DNA from: an uncultured Candidatus Saccharibacteria bacterium
GTDB taxonomy: Bacteria; Patescibacteriota; Saccharimonadia; Saccharimonadales; Saccharimonadaceae
Direction: 5' to 3'
NCBI GenBank assembly: GCA_946414345.1
Contig: CAMKOB010000010.1
Span: 1-40,275, forward strand
Length of the DNA stretch: 40,275 bases
Shown in pieces: positions 1 to 8,614 of this stretch; position 1 is the stretch's first letter; each line of letters opens with the position of its first letter. The translations under genes were made by a program, and so were the position numbers. The notes under the pieces were generated by a model, which was not told where the DNA came from, ran no database searches, and saw only the letters and a program-made list of their open reading frames with translations.

Positions 1-110
1 GATGGTGTTGGGGATGGTGTTGGAGATGGTGTTGGAGATGGAGTTGGAGATGGCGTTGGAGATGGCGTTGGAGATGGTGTTGGAGATGGTGTTGGTTCTG
101 GTTCCGGAGT
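1..110 (-). repeat. Imperfect 12-bp tandem repeat coding for SPTP units
   Basis: About eight copies of a 12-bp unit (GGAGATGGTGTT-like on the plus strand) run to the window edge. In the frame of the large minus-strand gene they encode Ser-Pro-Thr-Pro repeats. Copies differ mainly at third positions, and the unit is a multiple of three, so copy number can change without a frameshift. The array may continue outside the window. Confidence 0.9.
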
Positions 111-3100
111 CCTGCCGACACACTTTTGGGCACAGCCAGGCATGTCATAGACGCACACGTCGCCGCCTTCCGCGCCATAGTACTTACGTACCCACCAGCC
201 AACGTTGCCCACGGGCTTTCCATTTTCACCTACTGGCAAGATTACAGTCTTTTCAGTTGATGCGTAATCTGTCAGGATAGCCCTATCTTCTACGCCAGGG
301 GTTGTGTATGTGGACATCCTATCTCCGATAGTATCCACTTCATAGTGGCCACCTTGAATTTTCTTTTCCATCTCGTTGATGGTAGCGTTAACCAAAGCAT
401 CATAGTGATCGGCGTTTTCTCTTTGTTTGAGTGCATCTAACAGAAGATTGAGTTCTCTATTACTATCAATTACGCCGTCCGAAATTCCCCATTCAATTAG
501 TTTTTCTTTTGGAATGATTTTTTCTAGAGCATCTGGTTCTAATAAGCCATAATTAGATGCATTCTGGCCCAACATGAATGCATCAGTACCAGTTTTGGCA
601 AGCGATTGCATGAGGTAGGCACCCTGTTCGTTGATATCCATTTTTCCATCACCATCGAAATCCCATGCGGTTGGCGTACCGAGGTATACCCTTCCTTCGA
701 TGTATGGGGTGTTCAACGAAGAGTCGTACTCTGCGTGATAACCACCACGATAGTCTAATTCTGGAACCTCTACGGTTTCTTCTCCGAGGCGAAGCACAGT
801 AGGAGCGCTACCATCCGCTTCGCTCTCGTAGAACATTGATGGGAGGCTATCTTTTGATATAACTACTGCTGTTTCGGCCGAAAGATCTTCACCTGGGGCT
901 TTAGGGGTTATGCGAGCAATAACTTCTTCTGTACCGGAAGCACCAGGTGCATCGCCTAGGGTATTGTGAGTTCTATGCATGGACGGTAGATTTCTTCCAA
1001 CACGAACACCTTTAAAGATTTCGCTAAGATTGCTAATCTTTTTGCCTTCTGCATTTACGGCAAATTGGCTAAGCGTTTCGCCAGTTTCGGTCCTTGTGGC
1101 CGTAAATGCAAAGCCCTTAGCGCTTGTTGCTACTTGGATAGTGTCTGATGGGTCTATACTCCTACCCGAGATGGTACCATATGAAATCAAGGTATTGCCA
1201 TCCATTACACCCACGCGAGCGGTGCCAAGGAAGCCAGCGGTGCCAAGGGCGTCTACGTTACTCGTGTCAAGTAGGCCGGCCGGTACTACAGCTCGCCCAT
1301 CCACAATGTCGAATTCTAGTGCCCCTCCTGAACCATTGCCGTCTAAGTCAATATATAGTTTGGTGCCATTTGGAATACCGTTACCATTCAAACCCCAGAC
1401 TGGCACTGAATAGGTTTCTGGACCATCGCCGCCAATACTATTTGAAACAGGTTGGCCAAAGGAGACGACGCCACTAGAGCTTCTACTCCAGTCAATGCCG
1501 CCAGAATTATCAACGACATTTTCGGCACTATTCATGTATTCGCTGACGGTGGTTGGCCGATAGCTATCGACGTCTACTGGTTCTCGCTTTAGCTCAATGC
1601 CCTGCTCCTTAAGCCTTCCATTTAATTCAGCAAATGATTTCGCGTCTGTCAAATTGATACCAGTTCCTTCAGTTTCGCTGTATAATATTTCGTCACCTTC
1701 ACCAAGGACGCCGTCTTTATTGATATCCCGACCAACCGTTAAGCCTTCCACGTTTGGGTCGTCCTCAATAAGGACTGCGGCGCGTTTGTTTGCTAATACT
1801 CGTTCAAACTCAACGTCCTTGGCTTCTTCCTGGCCTAGTAGATTCTTTTGAATTGCGTTTGGATTTTTCAGATTACGCAAAGCGGCTAAGCGTGGGTCTC
1901 GATTGTTGTGCAGAGTAGCCGTGCGTAGTTCTTGGTCCCTGCGAAAAGCAGCTAAGCGTGGGTCTTGAGCATTTGGATTTTGGCCACCAAAATCTTGATC
2001 CTGCTCATTTGCTTGGTTCGGAGTTTGGCGTACTAAGCGTTGTGCGCGCTTGTCTATATTAAAGGCGGTACCTTTTGTCCTTCCGATCCCTCCTCCGCCG
2101 CCTTTGGCATCTATTGCTTCTTGCATACCGTCTGTTTGCATCTGTTCGGTTGTAGCGCCACTATCAGTTGGTCTAAACCTCGCTTGCTCAGGATTAGCTA
2201 AGCGGACATTTTCTAATTGTTCAGCTTGTCTATTGCCATTGATGCCTAGTGCCATTTTAATGGTATCTCTTGCATTTCCTTTGGCCGCCTCGATTTTTTC
2301 CGTAGCGGATTCAATTGACTTTGCCGCACTGTTTATCGCGTTTTCTTTGGCAAGCCTGATTTTCTCCATAGTCGGATTGGTTACAGTCTCAATTTTTTCT
2401 TTAAGCGAATTGGTCACTGGCGATACTTTTTCACTGACTTGGCCAATTGCACGCGAAATAATTGGTGCTGCAAAGGATGCCAATACGGCGATTGTTCCAC
2501 CGGTTATTGCGCCACCAACTGTGTCCACAGCGATTTGTCTAGCCATGTATTTACGTTTTTCTTTGTCGGCAGCCTTTTGCATTTCTTCATATGCTTTTGC
2601 TCTACTAGTAATGCTCTCTTTGCTAATTTTAAAAGCATCTTGCGATTCTAGAAGCTTCCTGGCAGCGATCATTCTCTCGGCAAGAAGACGCCGTTCTTTA
2701 GCGACATTACCTCTACTAAATCTAATTAAGTCGATTTTTTTGTCCCGTGATACTTGATTGCGAGCCATGACATCCTCAATTGTAGCCAGTAGCGCTTCTC
2801 TTTGTTCTGGGGTGCCCCCTGACTCAACTTGCGCAATCTGGTCACCTAGTTCGTCAAAGATATCAGCTGCATCCTTACGGCCGCGCAGTTCGTTGATCTT
2901 CTTCGTATATTCTTCTGACTTTGAGGCCTTTTGTTTAACTTTATTAATAAAGGACATGGTTTTTCCGAATATAGCTTTAATCTCGGCTGGCGATCTTTTA
3001 ATTGGGATTTTTTCTCCGGTTGCTGGCTCAGAGGTGTTAGACGTTTTTTCGGCTGACGTTGTTGCGGCCGCATCCCTAGCTGGCGTTTCCACAGTCGTTT

Positions 3101-4472
3101 TGGCTGCCCCAACTTCCCTACCACTGGTAATGTCTTCTATTTCAGCTTTGGACACTGTTGTTTGGACTCGGCTGGCGCCGCGGACACCGCCGAAGACACC
3201 ACCTACGATAGCGCCCATAACTCCAGCCTTGGCTGTTTTAGAAAGCGAATCCAATAGACCGCCAACAGTCGTGTTGGCCGCCCCTCGGCCTTTGCGCATT
3301 GCTACTGAGTAGAAAACTCCACCAGCTAAACCACCGGCGGCGACTGCATATGCAATGTTATCTACTTTTTGTTTGGTATTAATTCCCTCTTGCATTCCTT
3401 GGGCACGGTACAGAGTAAAGTTCTTATCTAAATAATCTTCCAAACTCTTTTTGCCAATACCATCTTCGGCTAAGGCAACTACGCCCCTAGCAGCTTCGTC
3501 GAGTGCTTCCATAGAAGTTATTTCACGTTTGCTATGATCGCCAATTAAGAACCTGACTAGACCGGACTCGAAGAATTTGCTTCCGCCTTTGTCTTCGCCA
3601 AAGGCGCCAGTTTTTCGCAACTCGGCAATCGTTTGTTCGTATTCTTTTTGAGCTTTTTTTCTGGCTTTATCATTCTTTGCGTTTTGTGTCTGTTCAAAAA
3701 GAGTAGCGAGCGCAGCTTTAACTTCTTGTTGAACGGAATCTTCAACCTTGGTGATACTTTCACCTTGGTTAAGCGCAACGCTTTGGTCGGAATCTATGGT
3801 CGCCCCACTTTCGGTAAGACCGGCTTCTTCGATGGCGAGCCTGGCTCTCTCCCGAGTTTCTTTTGAGCTGTCGCCAGAGATGGCTTTGCTACCATCAAAT
3901 TCAAGACCCAGTGCTTTGTAGGCGTCTTTTATATCACCTGTTTTATCAACTGCCTTTATGGCCTTTACGTGATGAAATGCTGATGGTAAAGCCATTACCA
4001 CGCTGCTTATATAGGGGCTAACATAAGAAAGACCAAAGGAGAGTCTTGATGCAGAAAGCTTGCGTGACCTGTCCTTTGCATTTCTTTGTTCGATAGCTTC
4101 TTTAATGAGGTTGTCACGAGCGGTTTTATCAATATCGGTTAAGATAGTTGTTCCACCGAGCCTTTTGGCGATCATCTCTTCTTCCGACATGGGTTGAGCT
4201 ATATCTTCGATGTCTTCGATAATTTGCTCTTCTTCCGACGCAATTTGAGTTGCGGGCTCATTTTTTTCAGCACCTTGTTCTTCTTTTGATGCGGCGCGGA
4301 TGGCAGCCTCACCAAGTTTTTCGGCAATTTTCCTATCAACTTCTTGTGCTTCTGGATTGTTGGCTAAGGTTTCTGAGCCACCCGCCGAGGCTATGGATGT
4401 CGGGGCGTTGGCTGGGCTTTGACTAGCTCCAGCATTCCCTGTCGAGGCCATATTAGTACTATTGGGTGTCAT
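1..4472 (-). CDS. Giant orphan protein, 3' end beyond the window: glycine-zipper membrane segments, EF-hand-like loops, SPTP-repeat tail
   Basis: The frame from the ATG at 4472 stays open for 1490 codons to the window edge, so the C-terminus is missing. Residues 1-130 are polar and acidic, with no signal peptide. Hydrophobic, glycine-rich segments lie near residues 143-166, 372-391 (GGLAGG), 415-432 (GAIVGGVFGG) and 645-675 (GGAITGG), separated by charged, probably coiled-coil stretches. A 22-residue repeat begins with DPRLAA at 837 and 859. Three EF-hand or dockerin-like loops occur at 916-927 (DINKDG), 1042-1053 (DLDGNG) and 1271-1282 (DFDGDGKMDINE, a complete 12-residue loop). From about 1456 the protein becomes TPEPEPTP followed by SPTP repeats. 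The ATG directly follows the stop of the DUF5663-like gene, so the two are cotranscribed. I do not recognise the family. A large membrane or surface-exposed protein with calcium-binding loops and an extended linker is inference. Confidence 0.85.
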   Translation of the reverse strand, partial: MTPNSTNMASTGNAGASQSPANAPTSIASAGGSETLANNPEAQEVDRKIAEKLGEAAIRAASKEEQGAEKNEPATQIASEEEQIIEDIEDIAQPMSEEEMIAKRLGGTTILTDIDKTARDNLIKEAIEQRNAKDRSRKLSASRLSFGLSYVSPYISSVVMALPSAFHHVKAIKAVDKTGDIKDAYKALGLEFDGSKAISGDSSKETRERARLAIEEAGLTESGATIDSDQSVALNQGESITKVEDSVQQEVKAALATLFEQTQNAKNDKARKKAQKEYEQTIAELRKTGAFGEDKGGSKFFESGLVRFLIGDHSKREITSMEALDEAARGVVALAEDGIGKKSLEDYLDKNFTLYRAQGMQEGINTKQKVDNIAYAVAAGGLAGGVFYSVAMRKGRGAANTTVGGLLDSLSKTAKAGVMGAIVGGVFGGVRGASRVQTTVSKAEIEDITSGREVGAAKTTVETPARDAAATTSAEKTSNTSEPATGEKIPIKRSPAEIKAIFGKTMSFINKVKQKASKSEEYTKKINELRGRKDAADIFDELGDQIAQVESGGTPEQREALLATIEDVMARNQVSRDKKIDLIRFSRGNVAKERRLLAERMIAARKLLESQDAFKISKESITSRAKAYEEMQKAADKEKRKYMARQIAVDTVGGAITGGTIAVLASFAAPIISRAIGQVSEKVSPVTNSLKEKIETVTNPTMEKIRLAKENAINSAAKSIESATEKIEAAKGNARDTIKMALGINGNRQAEQLENVRLANPEQARFRPTDSGATTEQMQTDGMQEAIDAKGGGGGIGRTKGTAFNIDKRAQRLVRQTPNQANEQDQDFGGQNPNAQDPRLAAFRRDQELRTATLHNNRDPRLAALRNLKNPNAIQKNLLGQEEAKDVEFERVLANKRAAVLIEDDPNVEGLTVGRDINKDGVLGEGDEILYSETEGTGINLTDAKSFAELNGRLKEQGIELKREPVDVDSYRPTTVSEYMNSAENVVDNSGGIDWSRSSSGVVSFGQPVSNSIGGDGPETYSVPVWGLNGNGIPNGTKLYIDLDGNGSGGALEFDIVDGRAVVPAGLLDTSNVDALGTAGFLGTARVGVMDGNTLISYGTISGRSIDPSDTIQVATSAKGFAFTATRTETGETLSQFAVNAEGKKISNLSEIFKGVRVGRNLPSMHRTHNTLGDAPGASGTEEVIARITPKAPGEDLSAETAVVISKDSLPSMFYESEADGSAPTVLRLGEETVEVPELDYRGGYHAEYDSSLNTPYIEGRVYLGTPTAWDFDGDGKMDINEQGAYLMQSLAKTGTDAFMLGQNASNYGLLEPDALEKIIPKEKLIEWGISDGVIDSNRELNLLLDALKQRENADHYDALVNATINEMEKKIQGGHYEVDTIGDRMSTYTTPGVEDRAILTDYASTEKTVILPVGENGKPVGNVGWWVRKYYGAEGGDVCVYDMPGCAQKCVGRTPEPEPTPSPTPSPTPSPTPSPTPSPTPSPTPSPTP

Positions 4473-5006
4473 TTATTGCTCCGCCTCCTCTACAGTTTGA
4501 ATGTCCGCCACTTCTGAATCGTCTGACGAGCTTAAACCGTCTTCCGATTCTAGCTCGTCTTCCGGTTCTGGAGCGTCACCTAGATAAATATCACGAAAGC
4601 GGCCCATAGTAGCACCGATTATTTCTGCAGTGTTTAGACCGGCTTCTTCTACCATGTTTGCAATTATTTTTGGATCAATTTGGCCCTGCTCTGCAGCCAT
4701 ATTGTTCAGCTCGTCGATTTTATCATCAGGAAGTTCAGCAATTAAGGAACGGTCAAGTTCTTGAAGGAGTTTGCTCTTTAAATCCTGGAAGATGGTAGCT
4801 TGGATTTCATCACTACCAGCTGCCACACCTTTTTCTTCCATAATACCGTAGATAAAAATGTCGATTGCTTCTTCATCGGTAAGGTCTTCTGGAACTCCCG
4901 CATCCTGAGTTGGGGCAGTTGAATCAGCAACAACTGGTTGAGCAGTTGCGCCACTAGTAATATCAGTAGTGTCGGTTTGAGACACCGTAGCGTTAATATC
5001 GTCCAT
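4473..5006 (-). CDS. DUF5663-like acidic protein
   Basis: A 177-residue acidic protein. The ATG at 5006 is chosen because GGAAAGG lies about 10 nt upstream and a promoter sits just before it. An in-frame ATG at 5114 lies inside a terminator hairpin and is rejected. Residues 1-55 are low-complexity (T, A, D, Q rich). The middle, around 75-145, has the pattern of DUF5663 of Patescibacteria: Leu-rich helices, an ELPDDKIDELN segment and a final FRDIYLG. The last 30 residues are almost all E, D and S. The function of DUF5663 is unknown. The stop codon abuts the start of the giant gene, so this is the first gene of a two-gene unit. The family assignment is from recall of the pattern, not a search. 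Confidence 0.8.
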   Translation of the reverse strand: MDDINATVSQTDTTDITSGATAQPVVADSTAPTQDAGVPEDLTDEEAIDIFIYGIMEEKGVAAGSDEIQATIFQDLKSKLLQELDRSLIAELPDDKIDELNNMAAEQGQIDPKIIANMVEEAGLNTAEIIGATMGRFRDIYLGDAPEPEDELESEDGLSSSDDSEVADIQTVEEAEQ

Positions 5007-5046
5007 ATAAAATGACCTTTCCTTTGTGTAATTTCCTTTTGTTCTT

Positions 5047-5075
5047 AGTTTAGCACGAGCATTATTAATGGTCAA
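5047..5075 (-). promoter_or_regulatory. Promoter of the DUF5663-giant protein unit
   Basis: Reading the minus strand: TTGACC, 17 nt, TAAACT. The predicted start is near 5040, giving a leader of about 34 nt with the GGAAAGG ribosome site. It lies just downstream of the terminator at 5101-5130, so it starts a new unit. Confidence 0.7.
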
Positions 5076-5100
5076 GAGATTTTTTGCGGTTTTTTTCGTC

Positions 5101-5130
5101 AAAAAACCGAACATGTCGTTCGGTTTTTTA
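5101..5130 (-). terminator. Rho-independent terminator of the small ORF unit
   Basis: Perfect hairpin ACCGAAC / GTTCGGT with a 5-nt loop, flanked by six A and six T that extend the stem. It ends transcripts coming from the 5541-5569 promoter and insulates the downstream DUF5663 gene. Confidence 0.85.
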
Positions 5131-5313
5131 AAGATTTATTATGGCTAGTTCTTGGTAGTTACATTTATAAAGCTCCAATAAATATAACTGCTGTGCTATA
5201 GATGAAATTAAATCTATCGTAATTATATATTACATTGGTAATCCTTTCGTTTAAAGTTGATAATATTTTGTTTGCGATTTTGCTCCTTTCTTTTATTTTT
5301 TTGTTTTGTGTTA
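5130..5313 (-). other. 3' region of the small ORF transcript, no confirmed gene
   Basis: This 184-nt stretch between the small ORF and the terminator would be transcribed. It holds a second GGAGCAAAA ribosome-site-like motif near 5280-5288, a GAAAGGA motif followed by an immediate ATG-TAA near 5234, and another ATG-TAA near 5165. It also has a short ATAGAT/ATCTAT inverted repeat. No ATG, GTG or TTG ORF of useful length is present. Confidence 0.5.
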
Positions 5314-5466
5314 CTAGTGGTTGTATCCTTGGAGGGCAGCTGCACCTAAATGCTTATACATAAAGCGATCGATTCTCTTTTGAGTTTCGCCACTAATTTT
5401 TTTTGCTGGCGGGGCACTAAAACCTATATCTATGAAATTGTTATAGTTTTCGTACTGTTTCGCCAT
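5314..5466 (-). CDS. 50-residue orphan small protein
   Basis: ATG at 5466 with AAAAAGGAG centred about 10 nt upstream, 50 codons, stop TAG. The product starts MAKQYENYNN and ends AAALQGYNH. It has a basic centre (KKISGETQKRIDR) and no membrane segment or cysteine. A strong promoter lies at 5541-5569 and a terminator at 5101-5130, so it is the only clear gene on a transcript of about 430 nt. I do not recognise the family. The ribosome site, promoter and terminator together make it much more likely real than a chance ORF. Confidence 0.75.
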   Translation of the reverse strand: MAKQYENYNNFIDIGFSAPPAKKISGETQKRIDRFMYKHLGAAALQGYNH

Positions 5467-5505
5467 TATTTTTTGCTCCTTTTTGTTTTTATTTTGTTTT
5501 TATTT

Positions 5506-5532
5506 GTTAGAATGTTTGTTTTGTTTTCTAAC
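5506..5532 (-). promoter_or_regulatory. Stem-loop in the leader of the small ORF
   Basis: Perfect 7-bp stem GTTAGAA / TTCTAAC with a 13-nt loop, beginning within about 3 nt of the predicted transcript start. The rest of the 68-nt leader is made almost only of A, C and T until the AAAAAGGAG site. A 5' stabilising hairpin or a regulatory leader is possible; its role is not shown by the sequence. Confidence 0.5.
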
Positions 5533-5540
5533 TTGATTTG

Positions 5541-5569
5541 AGTATAGCACACATCGTGATTTTTGTCAA
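5541..5569 (-). promoter_or_regulatory. Near-consensus promoter of the small ORF
   Basis: TTGACA, exactly 17 nt, TATACT on the minus strand. This is the closest match to the sigma-70/SigA consensus in the window and predicts high expression of the 50-residue ORF. The start point is expected near 5534. Confidence 0.85.
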
Positions 5570-5644
5570 TACCTTTTATGCTTATTTATTGCCGTTTTGT
5601 CAAATTACCTCTGGAAATTTGGAGCCTTAATAATACAATAGCCA

Positions 5645-5676
5645 TGAAAAATAACTGGGTTTCTCATAGACTCAGT
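5645..5676 (-). terminator. Probable terminator after ileS
   Basis: On the minus strand ACTGAGT ... ACCCAGT (one mismatch, stem continued inside by TCT/AGA) is followed by TATTTTTC. It lies 12 nt after the ileS stop codon. The hairpin is imperfect, so confidence is moderate. Confidence 0.5.
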
Positions 5677-5687
5677 AAGTAGTTTGC

Positions 5688-8582
5688 TTAAATCTTTTCT
5701 AATGACAAGGTGACGTTATCACCGTTGATTTTGACGATTTCGTCGTGGGCGTAGTTGGCATCTTTGGTAAATTCGTCGGTAAGAGTTTCAAATTTAACGA
5801 GGTTCTCGAAGCCTTTTGGTAAATCTATCGATAGTGACAGCTTGATGTGGTCATCCATGCTTAATTTGGCGTTCTTGCGAGCCGTCTGAATAGCGCGAAT
5901 GAGATCACGTGCGTAACCTTCCCTTTTGAGCTCGTCGGTTAAGGTTTTATCGAGAGCAAGTTTTTTGCCATTCTTGACTTTCTTAACGTTTACTTCTTCG
6001 GCAATGATTTGCTCGTAAAATTCTGGTAACTTTTCTCCAGCATAAATAAGACTTGCTAATGGTTGGCGGACCTTAATCTGCTCTTCGGTATCAGATTTTT
6101 GCATACGAAGAGCGAGGGCGTCTGTAATGATTTGGCGAGTTTCGGCCATTCTATCTAGTACTCCTTGATTAATCTTGCCAGCTTCTGGCCAAGACTCGAG
6201 ATGAACGGATTTATTTTTACCAGTCATCTTTTGATAAAGCTCTTCGGACAAAAATGGCACAAATGGCGCAAGGATTTTAGCTGTATAGATTAGAACGTAG
6301 TATAGAGTAGCATAAGCAGCTTGTTTGTCATCTTGGTCATCATTTTTATTAAAACGACGACGGGAGCGGCGAACGAACCAGTTGCTAAGGTCATCGATAA
6401 ATGGGAGGACGTCATCTAGAGCCTTTGGAATATTATATTCTTGCATGCCTTCGGTAATTTCATCTCTGAGCTCATACATGCGAGAAACGATCCAGCAGTC
6501 AAAAGGATTTGAAAGGGTGTTTTCGAATCCTTCTAAGTCTTCGCTGTCGATGTTGTCAATTTCGGCATAAGTAGTAAAGAAATCATAGACGTTCCAGAGC
6601 ATGGCAAGTTTACGATTGACATCGGAGACATCTTTATCGAGAAGAGCAAAATCTTCGCCAGACAAAACTGGGGAGCTAAGAAGCAAAAAGCGGAGAGCGT
6701 CGGCGGAATATTGATCCATCAAAACATTCGGATCAGTAAAATTGCCGAGAGATTTACTCATTTTGCGACCATCGTTTCCTGCTAGGGTGCCGGTTGTGAT
6801 GACGTTCTTATAGGCGTTTTTGTGGCCCTGCTGGGCTTTTTTACCAAAGGCGCCAATCTCGGCAAGTGCAGTATTGACTGTATGAACATAGTAGAACCAG
6901 GCGCGAACTTGACCGACGTATTCTACGATAAAATCGGCGGGATAGTTATGCTCGAATTTTTCTTTGTTTTCGAATGGATAGTGAAGTTGAGCAAACGGCA
7001 TGGAGCCAGATTCAAACCAACAGTCGAGGACCTTTTCGATGCGAGTAAAGTGCTCGCCGTCAATATCAAAGGTTATTTCATCCACCCATGGACGATGGTA
7101 GTCTTCGAGTCTTTTACCAGATAATTCATATAATTCATCATAACTACCGATGACCTTGATGTTACCTTTGTCGCCTTTCCAGACTGGCATAGCGGTGGCC
7201 CAGAAGCGGTCACGAGAGAGATTCCAATCTGGAGCTTGCTCAATGTTGTTAGCAAAGCGGCCGTGTTTTAGATATTCTGGGAACCAGTTGATGTTCTCAT
7301 TTTCGGCAAGCATGAGAGGTTTCTGACCTTCAACATCAAAGAACCAGGATGGAAAAGCGCGATACATGATGCGTTCTTTGCTGCGAGGGTTAAAAGGATA
7401 TTCGTGTTGAATGTATTCAATCCTGTAGACGATTCCCTTTTCTTCAAGGCATTTGGCGATGAATTTGTTGGCAGCCCAAATTTGGATACCATGCTCGTCG
7501 GTATCACGAACGCCAAGAGCATGAAGTCTTTCAGCATATTCCTTAATATAGTAGCCGTTCTCGTCAAGAGTATCAATAAAATCAATCTCGCCTTCGTGAG
7601 ATTTGTAAAGCTCGTAGTCGTCTTCGCCATAAGCTGGAGCAATATGAACAATGCCAGTACCCTCCTCAGAGCCAACGAAATCCGCAACAAAAACTTGGCA
7701 AATGGTGCCATCTAAGGACTCGTACTTAATACCTTCGAGATCTTTGCCTTTGATAGTTCTCTCTGGTTTGATCGAACCAAAAATGTGTTCAGCGCGTTTT
7801 TTGGCGACAACGAGTTTAGCACTGTCTATATTGTAAATGCCATATTCTAAATCTTTTGATACTGCAAGCGCGCGATTGGCCATTAGTGTCCATGGCGTGG
7901 TGGTCCAGGCTAAGAAACAATAATCTTCCGTAGTAGATTTAAATTTAACATATGCGCTGGGGTCAGTTACAGTCTGATAGGCATCATTATCCATAGTGAC
8001 TTCGGCCTTACTGACTGGCGTTGCGAACTTTGTATCATACATTAATACCTTGCGGCCTTCGTAGATTTTCCCTGCTTCATAAAGTTGTTTAAAAGCCCAC
8101 CAGACAGATTCCATAAAATCCTTGTTCATGGTACGATAACAGTTGTCAAAATCAACCCAGCGACCAATGCGGTCGATGGTGGAACGCCAGGTTTCGGAAT
8201 TGGCGACCATTGATTCGCGAGCCTTAGAGATGTAATCTTCAAGCGACCATTTGGTACCAATCTCACGGCGATCGGTGATACCAAGTTGCTTTTCAACAAA
8301 GTTTTCAGCTGGAAGACCATGGCAATCCCAACCCCAGCGACGCTCGACACGGTAGCCGTTCATAGTCCAGTAACGTGGAACTGCGTCTTTGACGATTGAG
8401 CTCAATAACGTACCGTGATGAGGATTACCAGTAATGAAGGGTGGGCCATCATAAAAAACATAGGATTTATCAATCGGGCGGCTTTCGACCGATTGTTCAA
8501 ATGTTTTGTTCTTTTTCCACCACTCAACGAGTGATTTTTCGTATTCGATGGCCTTGCGGCGCTCCCCAGCTCTATATTTCAT
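5688..8582 (-). CDS. ileS: Isoleucyl-tRNA synthetase
   Basis: Cytoplasmic class Ia synthetase that charges tRNA-Ile. The 964 residues start MKYRAGERR. The HIGH-type motif is PHHGT at 54-58 after DGPPFITGN, followed by WGWDCHGLP. The CP1 editing insert occupies roughly 190-400, and KMSKS is at 607-611 in GRKMSKSLGNF. The anticodon-binding helical region follows. No C-terminal CxxC zinc motif is seen, and the length fits the shorter form of the eukaryote-like (type 2) IleRS. The ATG is 6 nt after a TATAAT, which predicts a leaderless message; there is no ribosome site. It follows mscS after 32 nt but has its own promoter. Confidence 0.97.
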   Translation of the reverse strand: MKYRAGERRKAIEYEKSLVEWWKKNKTFEQSVESRPIDKSYVFYDGPPFITGNPHHGTLLSSIVKDAVPRYWTMNGYRVERRWGWDCHGLPAENFVEKQLGITDRREIGTKWSLEDYISKARESMVANSETWRSTIDRIGRWVDFDNCYRTMNKDFMESVWWAFKQLYEAGKIYEGRKVLMYDTKFATPVSKAEVTMDNDAYQTVTDPSAYVKFKSTTEDYCFLAWTTTPWTLMANRALAVSKDLEYGIYNIDSAKLVVAKKRAEHIFGSIKPERTIKGKDLEGIKYESLDGTICQVFVADFVGSEEGTGIVHIAPAYGEDDYELYKSHEGEIDFIDTLDENGYYIKEYAERLHALGVRDTDEHGIQIWAANKFIAKCLEEKGIVYRIEYIQHEYPFNPRSKERIMYRAFPSWFFDVEGQKPLMLAENENINWFPEYLKHGRFANNIEQAPDWNLSRDRFWATAMPVWKGDKGNIKVIGSYDELYELSGKRLEDYHRPWVDEITFDIDGEHFTRIEKVLDCWFESGSMPFAQLHYPFENKEKFEHNYPADFIVEYVGQVRAWFYYVHTVNTALAEIGAFGKKAQQGHKNAYKNVITTGTLAGNDGRKMSKSLGNFTDPNVLMDQYSADALRFLLLSSPVLSGEDFALLDKDVSDVNRKLAMLWNVYDFFTTYAEIDNIDSEDLEGFENTLSNPFDCWIVSRMYELRDEITEGMQEYNIPKALDDVLPFIDDLSNWFVRRSRRRFNKNDDQDDKQAAYATLYYVLIYTAKILAPFVPFLSEELYQKMTGKNKSVHLESWPEAGKINQGVLDRMAETRQIITDALALRMQKSDTEEQIKVRQPLASLIYAGEKLPEFYEQIIAEEVNVKKVKNGKKLALDKTLTDELKREGYARDLIRAIQTARKNAKLSMDDHIKLSLSIDLPKGFENLVKFETLTDEFTKDANYAHDEIVKINGDNVTLSLEKI

Positions 8583-8588
8583 TCTATA

Positions 8589-8597
8589 ATTATACCA
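8589..8597 (-). promoter_or_regulatory. Extended -10 promoter of ileS
   Basis: TGGTATAAT, preceded by ATA, exactly 6 nt before the ATG at 8582. No -35 is seen. The expected transcript begins at the start codon. Confidence 0.75.
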
Positions 8598-8614
8598 TAT
8601 TTTAGGTAGACGAG

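Noticed and set aside
1-110. Short tandem repeat as a CRISPR array or satellite
   Set aside because: The unit is 12 bp without spacers and is in frame with the coding SPTP repeats.
979-3312. Plus-strand open frames (979-1413, 2050-2757, 2758-3312) up to 235 codons
   Set aside because: They are shadows of the large minus-strand gene, whose frame is open without a break from 4472 to the window edge. They have no ribosome site or recognisable domains.
5007-5114. 36-residue N-terminal extension of the DUF5663-like protein
   Set aside because: Its ATG lies in the terminator hairpin and upstream of the predicted promoter start; the ATG at 5006 has a ribosome site.
5350-5541. Plus-strand 63-codon hydrophobic frame
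   Set aside because: It is antisense to the promoter, leader and ORF of the small minus-strand gene. Its hydrophobicity comes from T-rich DNA, and it has no ribosome site.
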